Origin: Burkholderiaceae bacterium
GTDB taxonomy: Bacteria; Pseudomonadota; Gammaproteobacteria; Burkholderiales; Burkholderiaceae_E
DNA length: 64,000 bases
Direction of reading: 5' to 3'
NCBI GenBank assembly: GCA_024235875.1
Contig: JACKLP010000003.1
Coordinates: 1 to 64,000, forward strand
Part shown: positions 57,823 through 64,000 of the stretch, piece after piece
Layout of the letters: each line of letters opens with the position of its first letter
Numbering within the stretch: the stretch's first letter is position 1
Program-made: the position numbers and the translations under genes
The notes under the pieces: generated by a model
Database searches by the model: none
What the model saw: only the letters and a program-made list of their open reading frames with translations
Told to the model about the DNA's origin: nothing

Positions 57823-58779
57823 CTAGCTTTCTTCCCGGCTCGCCTCGCGGAAGTAAGCGACCACCTCGTCCGCAAAGGTACGGGTTGCCCGGTTGTCCGC
57901 CGAGGCCCGGTGCAGAAAGCCCAGCGCAGGCAAGGCGAGCGACGCGTCGGATTCGACCGCCCGCGCCTGGCCCGCCCGGATCCACGGCAGCGCCACGCTG
58001 TGCGGAATGAGCGTGACGAAGCCGCCCTGCAACATCAGCTCCAGGGTGAGCGATGGCGTGTGCGTGATCACGCCACAGCGCATTTCGACCGGCCAGTTCG
58101 CCTGCTCGGCGACCGCCTCGAAATGCTGGCGCGCGACCGAGCCGGTGCGCGTGAGCAGCCATCGCTGCCGGCCGAGCTCGGCGAGCGAGACCCGGTCCCG
58201 GCGCGCGATCGGGTTGTCCGCGCCACAGATCACCATCAGCGCGTCCTCGCGGCAGCTCTCGAACGACCAGCCCTCGGGCGCCACGGGCAGTTCGCGCATG
58301 CACAGGACATCGCAGCGATCATCGGTGATCAGGTCCAGCGGATTGGCCAGCGTGACCTCGTTCACCTCGACATGGATCCGCGGATAGCGAACGGCAAAGC
58401 CCGGCAGGAACGGATAGAGCAGGCCGCCCACGGCCGCCGGCGTGGCCGCCACCCGCACATAGCCGTCGGTCTCGTTCATCAGGTTGGCGATGATCTCCGA
58501 GCCATCGCCCAGCGCCGCGATCACCCGCCGCGCCACCGCCACCAGCTCCAGCGCGACCCGGGTCGGCTCCACGCCACGGGCGTGGCGCAAGAACAGCCGT
58601 GCACCCAGCAGCTTCTCGAGCTCCGAGAGCATCAGCGACACCGCCGGCTGCGACACGCCAACCGCCTCGGCCGCCCGCTTCATGCTTCCCAGCTCCACGA
58701 GCCGGACCAGCACCAGCATGTGCCGGAACTTGGCCTTGGCCGTGAAGCGATTGAACAGGACCTGGGACTCGCGATTCAT
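57823..58779 (-). CDS. LysR-family transcriptional regulator
   Basis: A 318-residue LysR protein: HTH at about 18-76 (FRHMLVLVRLVELGSMKRAAEAVGVSQPAVSLMLSELEKLLG) and a substrate-binding domain. It belongs to the subgroup with an N-terminal RFTAKAKFRH, common next to tricarboxylate and aromatic catabolic genes. Divergent from the alpha/beta hydrolase with a T-N11-A palindrome immediately upstream of its start, implying autorepression and control of the hydrolase. Confidence 0.92.
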   Translation of the reverse strand: MNRESQVLFNRFTAKAKFRHMLVLVRLVELGSMKRAAEAVGVSQPAVSLMLSELEKLLGARLFLRHARGVEPTRVALELVAVARRVIAALGDGSEIIANLMNETDGYVRVAATPAAVGGLLYPFLPGFAVRYPRIHVEVNEVTLANPLDLITDDRCDVLCMRELPVAPEGWSFESCREDALMVICGADNPIARRDRVSLAELGRQRWLLTRTGSVARQHFEAVAEQANWPVEMRCGVITHTPSLTLELMLQGGFVTLIPHSVALPWIRAGQARAVESDASLALPALGFLHRASADNRATRTFADEVVAYFREASREES

Positions 58780-58781
58780 GA

Positions 58782-58796
58782 ATAAGTGACTCTTAT
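58782..58796. promoter_or_regulatory. Probable LysR-type binding site ATAAG-N5-CTTAT
   Basis: A perfect 15-base dyad with a T-N11-A core lies three bases from the LysR start codon in the 163-base divergent intergenic region. A looser AT-rich copy (TATTAGTGATTTATA) follows about 15 bases further and could be the activation half of the site. Confidence 0.6.
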
Positions 58797-58942
58797 GCCG
58801 CCTGCCGCGAAAATATTAGTGATTTATAGCCCGCGTTTCTACACTCGGTCGAGCCGCCAGGCGCCGATGACCAGACAAGACCCGACTCGCACCAGCCGTC
58901 CCTCGGCAGGCACCGCGATCCCTGCCAATCACAGGAGACGAA

Positions 58943-59788
58943 ATGTCCTTCACCCAGAAGCCGCTCGCCACCGTTCGCCTCGCCGACGGCGCCGTCCTGA
59001 GCTATGTGCGCGAGGGGCGCGGGCCGGTGTTGATCTTCGTGCACGGCGTGCTCGGCGACTGGCGTTCGTGGGAGGCGCAATGGCCATTTTTCACCCGCCA
59101 TTACGACTGCATCGCCTATAGCTGCCGCTTCAACCATCCGAACGGCAACACGATGGCAGCGCCCGACCACAGCGCGGTGGAGAACGCGGCCGACCTCGAG
59201 GGGCTGATGGACGCGCTCGGGATCGAGTCGGCGATCCTGGTCGGCAGTTCCTACGGCGGTTTCACTTCACTGGCGATGGGCTTGCGTGCGCCGCAGCGGG
59301 TGCGCGCGATCGTCGCGGTCGAGCCGCCGATGATGAAGTACGCCGAGATGTTCGACGACACCGCACCGGTGGCTGCGGCTTTTCGCGAGCAGGCCGTGGT
59401 CCCGTCGCGCGACGCGTTCGCGCAGGGCGACGACGAGCTGGGCACCACCTTGCTCACCGGCGGCATCGCCAACCGCCCGGCCGATAGCCTGCCCACCGAG
59501 GTGATGCGCCGGCGCATGGAGAACCGCATGGCCGGTCGGCGCGTGGCGCTGTCGTCGGACGAGTTCCCGCTGCTGGACCCCAAGGCGCTGGCCGCATCCA
59601 CGATCCCGACGATGCTGATGACCGGCCGCAACACCGGCCCGATCTTCAAGGCGATCTTCTCGGGGATCACGCGCGTGATGACGCAGGCGCGGTTGGAAGT
59701 GGTGGAAGGCGCCGGGCACTCGGTGGCGGGGGATCAGCCGCAGGCGTTCAATGCGCTGGTGCTGGATTTCCTGGGCAGGCTCGACTGA
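58943..59788 (+). CDS. Alpha/beta hydrolase
   Basis: A 281-residue hydrolase: HGVLGDWRSWEAQ oxyanion region, nucleophile Ser103 in LVGSSYGGF, acid in the late strands (MLMTGRNTG) and catalytic His in EGAGHSVAGDQPQ. Similar to enol-lactone or ring-fission hydrolases. AGGAG lies seven bases before the ATG. Likely activated by the divergent LysR regulator; the convergent TRAP operon could supply its substrate. Confidence 0.88.
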   Translation: MSFTQKPLATVRLADGAVLSYVREGRGPVLIFVHGVLGDWRSWEAQWPFFTRHYDCIAYSCRFNHPNGNTMAAPDHSAVENAADLEGLMDALGIESAILVGSSYGGFTSLAMGLRAPQRVRAIVAVEPPMMKYAEMFDDTAPVAAAFREQAVVPSRDAFAQGDDELGTTLLTGGIANRPADSLPTEVMRRRMENRMAGRRVALSSDEFPLLDPKALAASTIPTMLMTGRNTGPIFKAIFSGITRVMTQARLEVVEGAGHSVAGDQPQAFNALVLDFLGRLD

Positions 59789-59857
59789 GCGTCCAGCGCG
59801 GCGCGGCCACGCCGCAAAGGTGCTCGCCGAGCCGCGGCCTCGGCCGCGCCGTCAGCG

Positions 59858-61147
59858 CTACTTCCCGAACGCCAGGTTCGGCAACCACGTCGTGACCTCG
59901 GGCACATAGGTCACCAGCACCAGCAGCCCGAGCATCAACAGGAAGAACGGCGCGGTGCCGCGGATCACCTCGGCCACCGGCCGGCGCGTCACGTTGGCCA
60001 TGATGAACAGGTTCAGCCCGATCGGCGGCGAGAGCAGCGCGAGCTCGATGTTGATGATCAGGATGACGCCGAAGTGCGTCATGTCGATGCCCAGCGTCTT
60101 CACGATCGGCGCCACGATCGGCAGCACGATCAGGATGATCGCCGAACCCTCGAGGAACATTCCCATCACGATCAGGAAGATGTTCATGAAGGTGAGGAAC
60201 TGCCAGGCCTTCAGCCCGCTGTCGGCCACCATCTGCGTGAGCGTCTGCGGCAGGCCCGACTTGATGATCCACAGCGACAGCAGCGCCGCGCCCACGATCT
60301 TCACCGTCACCACGCCGGTGCGATCGATCGCTTCCGAGAACAGTGCGCGCAGGTCGCGCAGCTTGCCGGTGCGATAAACGAACAGCACCGCGATGATCGC
60401 GATCGTCGCGCCCAGCACCGCGGCTTCGGTCAGCGTGACGAAGCCGCCGTAGATGCCGCCCAGCACCACGATCGGAATCGCGTACGCCGGAAAAGCATGC
60501 ACGTTCTTCTGGATGATCTCGTGGCGGCTCGCCCGCGGCAGCGGATGGCCGCCGACCTTGTCGGCCACGAAGTAGATGTAGAGGCCGAACAGCGCCGCCT
60601 GCAGCAGGCCCGGCACCACGCCGCCCACGAACAGCCGCGGCACCGACTCCTCGGCGATGATGCCGATCAGGATCATCGGCAGCGACGGCGGGATCAGGAT
60701 GCCCAGCGTGGCCGACGCGGCCGTCAGCCCCATCGCGAAGCGCGGGCTGTAGCCGTTGTCGATCAGCATCGGCACCAGCAGCGTACCCATCGCCAGCGCC
60801 GTGGCCATCGACGAGCCGTTGATGGCCGCGAAGATCGCCGTGGCCACCACGCCGGCAATCGCCAGCCCGCCACGCATCGCGCCGATCCAGGTGAGCGCCG
60901 CGTCGAACAACACCTTCGCGATGCCGCCGCCACGCATCGTCACCGCCGCGAGCAGGAAGAACGGCACCGACACCAGCACCGGCGTGTTCAGCGTGTCCAG
61001 CCCATGCTGCCCCAGCCCCGCGACCGTGACGCCTTCATTGAGCAGCAGCGCGATCGCCACGCTTGTGAGCACAACGTAGATCGGCGCGCCGATCACCAGC
61101 AGCGCGCAGACCGCCACGAAACCGACGATCAAGAGCAGCAGCGTCAA
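59858..61147 (-). CDS. dctM: TRAP transporter large membrane subunit
   Basis: A 429-residue DctM permease: PVLVSVPFFLLAAVTMRGGG, INGSSMATALAMGTLLVP, ATLGILIPPSLPMILIG, GMFLEGSAIILIVLPIVAP and LLSPPIGLNLFIMANV. A TTG start at 61147 overlaps the dctQ stop as TTGA; the reading frame is open further upstream but that part is dctQ in another frame. Last gene of a dctPQM operon that converges on the hydrolase. Confidence 0.92.
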   Translation of the reverse strand: MTLLLLIVGFVAVCALLVIGAPIYVVLTSVAIALLLNEGVTVAGLGQHGLDTLNTPVLVSVPFFLLAAVTMRGGGIAKVLFDAALTWIGAMRGGLAIAGVVATAIFAAINGSSMATALAMGTLLVPMLIDNGYSPRFAMGLTAASATLGILIPPSLPMILIGIIAEESVPRLFVGGVVPGLLQAALFGLYIYFVADKVGGHPLPRASRHEIIQKNVHAFPAYAIPIVVLGGIYGGFVTLTEAAVLGATIAIIAVLFVYRTGKLRDLRALFSEAIDRTGVVTVKIVGAALLSLWIIKSGLPQTLTQMVADSGLKAWQFLTFMNIFLIVMGMFLEGSAIILIVLPIVAPIVKTLGIDMTHFGVILIINIELALLSPPIGLNLFIMANVTRRPVAEVIRGTAPFFLLMLGLLVLVTYVPEVTTWLPNLAFGK

Positions 61148-61650
61148 TTGACCAGGTCCCCGGTTTCGAGCTCGAGCGTGCCGCGGTAGAGGCGCACCAG
61201 CCGGTGGACCACGAACAGCACGTGCACCGAGAAGCAACTGCTGAGCGCCAGGTAGTAGACCCAGAACGGCAGCCGCAGCGAACTGTCGGTGCGCTCGTCC
61301 CAGCGCATCGCGTCGTCCACCACGAACCAGCCCGCATAGACGAGGAACACGCTGATCGCCAGGCCCAGCAGCAGCGACACGTATTCCGCGCGCACCTTGC
61401 CCCGGTCGCTGAAGCGACGCCAGACCACGTCCATGCGGATGTGCGCGCGCCGATGCTCGATGCGCGCCACCGAAAGCAGGATGGCCCACACCATGCCGAA
61501 CACCACCACTTCCCAGATCCAGTCGGTGCCGGCACCGCCGATCACATAGCGCTCGAACACGCTGTAGACCGACAGCACATAGGCCACGGCGAGCAGGCCC
61601 GCCGTGATCCAGCCGATCAACGTATCGAGCGCGTCGAAGAAGCGGTTCAC
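61144..61650 (-). CDS. dctQ: TRAP transporter small membrane subunit
   Basis: A 168-residue DctQ protein with four membrane segments and the conserved WIWEVVVFGMVWAILLSVARIEHRRAHIRMDVVWRRF region. The start is GTG at 61650 with no clear ribosome-binding site. It follows the binding-protein gene after 136 bases and overlaps dctM. Confidence 0.88.
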   Translation of the reverse strand: MNRFFDALDTLIGWITAGLLAVAYVLSVYSVFERYVIGGAGTDWIWEVVVFGMVWAILLSVARIEHRRAHIRMDVVWRRFSDRGKVRAEYVSLLLGLAISVFLVYAGWFVVDDAMRWDERTDSSLRLPFWVYYLALSSCFSVHVLFVVHRLVRLYRGTLELETGDLVN

Positions 61651-61786
61651 GATTAGTGATCGGTGAAGGGTGGCTTGGCGGTGGGATCGCTGCGTGTGGG
61701 CGGTGGCGAAGGATCGGGCGGCGGTTCGCGATGCGCGACGGACTCGCCGCGCTTCCGACCGCCCTGCCGCCTAGCCGCCTACCCGC

Positions 61787-62806
61787 CTATTTGCGGGCCT
61801 GACCCGCCAGCTTCACCGCCTCGTCCGAGATGCCGAGCTTCTTGATCATCGCGTCCTGCACCGCGAGCATCGACTTGTTGGCCTGGGCCACGTCGGCGTC
61901 GGTCGCGCTCGTGACCTTCACGCCGGCTGCCTCGAGCTGCTTCCAGTGCTGTGCTTCCTCGGAAAGGATGGCCGCGCGCTGCTGCACCGAGACCTCGTTC
62001 CAGGTCTTCGTGAACAGGCTCTTCTGGTCGGCGCTCAGGCTTTTCCAGTACTTCTGGTTCACCAGCGGAATCAGGAAGCCGATGATGCCCTGGTCCCAGA
62101 AGCCGTGGGTAATGCCGGCATCGGTGAGCTTGGCCTTGAGTACGTACTCGGCGCCGCTCATCGTCCCGTCCACCACGCCCTGCTGCAGCGCCAGCGGCAC
62201 GTCGGTCGACGGCATCGACACCGTAGAGGCCCCCACGGCCTCGAGCCGCGCCACCACCGCCGCGCCGCCCGGAATGCGGACCTTCATGCCCTTCAGGTCC
62301 GAGAACTGCGTCAGCGGCTTCTTGGTCGAGAAGAGCATCACCTTGCCCATCGACCAGTAGTTGCCCGGCACCACCACGCCCATCTTCTTCTCGAGCTTGG
62401 TCGTGAGCAGCTTGCCCAGCGGCCCGTCGAGCATCTCGGTGCGCTGCTGCTCGGTCATGCCGTTGAGCATCGGCAGGTCGACCACGTTGATGTCCGACAC
62501 CACGCGCGACAGATAGGGCGTGACCAGCACCGTCATGCCGGCGTCGCCACGCGCCACCGCCTTGGCGGCGTCACGGCTCGCATAGAGCTGCGAGCTGTCG
62601 TAGAGCTTGAAGCTCATCTTGCCGCCGCTGGCCTTCTCCATGCGGCCGATGAACTCCTTGATCATCCGCGTGCGCAGGTGCGCGGGCGGCGTGTCCATCG
62701 TGATGACGAGCTGGTCGGCGGCGGTGGCCGGCGTGGGGGCGTTGAAGGCGATGCCGGCCGTGAGGGCCGCCAGGGCGCAGGCGCGCAGGGTCTTGAAGGG
62801 GTTCAT
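61787..62806 (-). CDS. dctP: TRAP transporter substrate-binding protein
   Basis: A 339-residue periplasmic DctP protein: signal peptide ending PTPATA, KEFIGRMEKASGGKMSFKLYDSSQLYASRDAAKAVARGDAGMTV, the carboxylate-binding Arg in LKGMKVRIPGGAAVVARLEAVGASTVSMPSTDVPLALQQGVVDGTMSG, and HGFWDQGIIGFLIPLVNQKYWKSL. GGGAGGA lies five bases before the ATG. Only distantly related to the DctP at 48910-49944, so a different ligand is expected. Confidence 0.92.
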   Translation of the reverse strand: MNPFKTLRACALAALTAGIAFNAPTPATAADQLVITMDTPPAHLRTRMIKEFIGRMEKASGGKMSFKLYDSSQLYASRDAAKAVARGDAGMTVLVTPYLSRVVSDINVVDLPMLNGMTEQQRTEMLDGPLGKLLTTKLEKKMGVVVPGNYWSMGKVMLFSTKKPLTQFSDLKGMKVRIPGGAAVVARLEAVGASTVSMPSTDVPLALQQGVVDGTMSGAEYVLKAKLTDAGITHGFWDQGIIGFLIPLVNQKYWKSLSADQKSLFTKTWNEVSVQQRAAILSEEAQHWKQLEAAGVKVTSATDADVAQANKSMLAVQDAMIKKLGISDEAVKLAGQARK

Positions 62807-63649
62807 GTCGTCCTCCCGAGTTGTTCGTGCCCGAGGGTGGGGCTTTGGGGGGAGTGTAGGGAGGGTGGATATAAATGGGGAGTAAATTAAGCGGGGAAGG
62901 TATTTGGGGGGCTTATTGGTCGGGATGCGCGCGCGAAGCCAAGCGCCGGGTGCAATCCTTTTCGAGGCGACGGTGGGCGCTTCGCGCATCCTCACGCAAC
63001 GTCGAAGTATTTGCGCACTGACGGATGGCACGATGGCGTGTCCTGGGCCCGAGGCAATCGCGCTGTCAAAACCAATCGGATTTTACTGAACCAAAGTGGA
63101 GTCAACTACGGAAGCCGGAGATTTCGCGGATGAACGACGAACTTCGGAACTTTGGCGACGCTGTTGCTGCGAGAACGCACTACCGCGGACGTCATGTCGG
63201 ACGCCATCAAGGGGCTTTTCTGGATCGCTCAAACCCAGCAACGACGCCGCTTTCCAGGTTCCCAGCGATTGCTCTCTAGAGCCAGATCATGAGCATCGGG
63301 AAATCTCACCTCCCTCCATCCCAATGGCTGGCCGGACCTCGGAGCGATGCCCCGGCGAGATGGCACTGGTCCTGCTTGCTGGATTTGCATACGGGGGGCG
63401 CGAGCGCGCTGCTCGTCTACCGTCAGGGTGGAAACCGAGGTTTGCACGGTTTGCGGATTGCACTTGCGGCATGATGCGATGAGCATCCACCCCATCGCCA
63501 ACGTAGCACAACCGATCTCATGCGGCCTTGCCTTTGGCGTGGAAGCCGCAGGGTCATGTATTGCACTCTGGCGCTGGTCGATCATCTATCGATGCGCCAG
63601 ACTTGGCCAGACTTGGCAGTCCGAATCCATTGTCGGCAAAGGCAAAGCG
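62807..63649. other. 843-base stretch without a recognisable gene
   Basis: Several short open frames exist on both strands, but none has a ribosome-binding site or recognisable protein. Base composition is more mixed and AT-richer than the flanking operons. It sits between the last typical chromosomal operon and an excisionase-type HTH gene, so it is probably the junction of an accessory island and may contain degraded coding sequence. No tRNA or clear direct repeat was seen. Confidence 0.5.
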
Positions 63650-63925
63650 ATGACAGACGCAGAAGGCGAAATCCTGACTCTAGACGAGGTCGCCGCGTAC
63701 TTGAAGGCCGGGAAGCGGACTGTGTACCGCCTGGCGCAACAGGGCGACATCCCGGCATTCAAGCTGGGCGGCACCAGGCGCTTTCGTCGGACTGAGCTGG
63801 ATCGCTGGATCGCCGCGAGTATCGAGAAGAATCAAAACAAGGTAAACGCTGATGCAGCCTTTCAACTACCAGCGTCGCTTGCTAAGACGTCCGAGGAGCC
63901 GCCGTGTCGCGACTCACTGATCTGA
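63650..63925 (+). CDS. Excisionase-family helix-turn-helix protein
   Basis: A 91-residue protein whose first 60 residues form a MerR-like excisionase HTH (ILTLDEVAAYLKAGKRTVYRLAQQGDIPAFKLGGTRRFRRTELDRWIAAS); the tail is low-complexity. Such proteins often precede restriction-modification or mobile-element genes and may regulate them. The ATG at 63650 is inferred from where homology begins. It overlaps the next gene by 22 bases. Confidence 0.82.
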   Translation: MTDAEGEILTLDEVAAYLKAGKRTVYRLAQQGDIPAFKLGGTRRFRRTELDRWIAASIEKNQNKVNADAAFQLPASLAKTSEEPPCRDSLI

Positions 63926-64000
63926 TCGCCCAGGCCAAAGCCAAAGATGCCCAGATGGGCGCTGATCTGGAACGCGAGTTCAGGGCCTTGTCGTCTCGCC
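63904..64000 (+). CDS. Start of a probable site-specific DNA methyltransferase (cut by window edge)
   Basis: A GTG at 63904 with GAGGAG five bases upstream opens a frame that runs off the window: VSRLTDLIAQAKAKDAQMG then ADLEREFRALSSR. From memory this N-terminus matches type III-like (Mod) adenine methyltransferases that follow an excisionase-type HTH gene. Only 32 residues are visible and no methyltransferase motif is inside the window, so the assignment is tentative. Confidence 0.45.
   Translation, partial: MSRLTDLIAQAKAKDAQMGADLEREFRALSSR

Noticed and set aside
62807..63649. tRNA or attachment site at the island junction
   Set aside because: I searched by eye for a T-loop motif, acceptor stem and flanking direct repeats and found none I could support.
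1..64000. CRISPR array, intact insertion sequence or prophage
   Set aside because: No regularly spaced repeats, transposase or phage structural genes are visible in the window.

Overview
The window is one contiguous stretch of a high-GC proteobacterial chromosome, most likely a betaproteobacterium of the Burkholderiales type. That placement is an inference from the strong G/C bias at third codon positions, frequent GTG and TTG starts, tripartite TRAP transporters and many stand-alone catabolic clusters with LysR, GntR, TetR, RpiR and LuxR regulators. I saw no rRNA, tRNA, CRISPR array or intact insertion sequence. Genes are dense and usually in short operons, and eight gene pairs share a four-base start/stop overlap.

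Left part (1-16.5 kb): a partial zinc alcohol dehydrogenase; a hydrolase-LuxR fusion regulator; a second alpha/beta hydrolase; two unrelated gamma-glutamylcyclotransferases (ChaC type and AIG2 type) with a DUF3422 membrane protein; a Baeyer-Villiger monooxygenase overlapping a short-chain dehydrogenase and followed by a giant BTAD/AAA regulator; a methyltransferase; a TetR-VOC operon divergent from a GST-like gene across a palindromic operator; and AhpF/AhpC with an OxyR-like site upstream.

Middle part (17-43 kb): a 79-residue exported protein gene occurs twice (17.4 kb and 39.0 kb), each copy with the same 49-base upstream element and the same tandem-hairpin terminator. Between the copies lie a glycine-betaine-type ABC transporter (proXVW), a D-cysteine desulfhydrase/L-cysteate sulfo-lyase homologue with a divergent LysR regulator, a DMSP-lyase-family cupin and a flavin reductase, which together look like an organosulfur/osmolyte locus. 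These are followed by a RuBisCO-like protein coupled to a four-carbon acid sugar kinase, a ChaA-type antiporter, two acyl-CoA dehydrogenases, and a GntR-controlled ThDP enzyme/acyl-CoA ligase pair.

Right part (42.9-62.8 kb): an RpiR-controlled region for N-carbamoyl or related amino acids. One arm holds an amidohydrolase, an M20 peptidase and an AroQ homologue lacking key catalytic residues. The divergent arm holds TRAP DctQMP, diaminopropionate ammonia-lyase, a second amidohydrolase and an N-carbamoyl-D-amino-acid amidohydrolase whose Glu47-Lys127-Cys172 triad is intact. Then come an alcohol dehydrogenase, an FAH-family hydrolase, a DUF3237 gene interrupted by one in-frame TGA, a VapBC-like toxin-antitoxin pair, a flavin reductase, a GNAT gene remnant, and a LysR-flanked hydrolase with a second TRAP operon.

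The last 1.2 kb (62.8-64.0 kb) changes character: about 840 bases without a recognisable gene, then an excisionase-type HTH gene overlapping the start of what looks like a site-specific DNA methyltransferase. This is probably the left edge of a restriction-modification or other accessory island.
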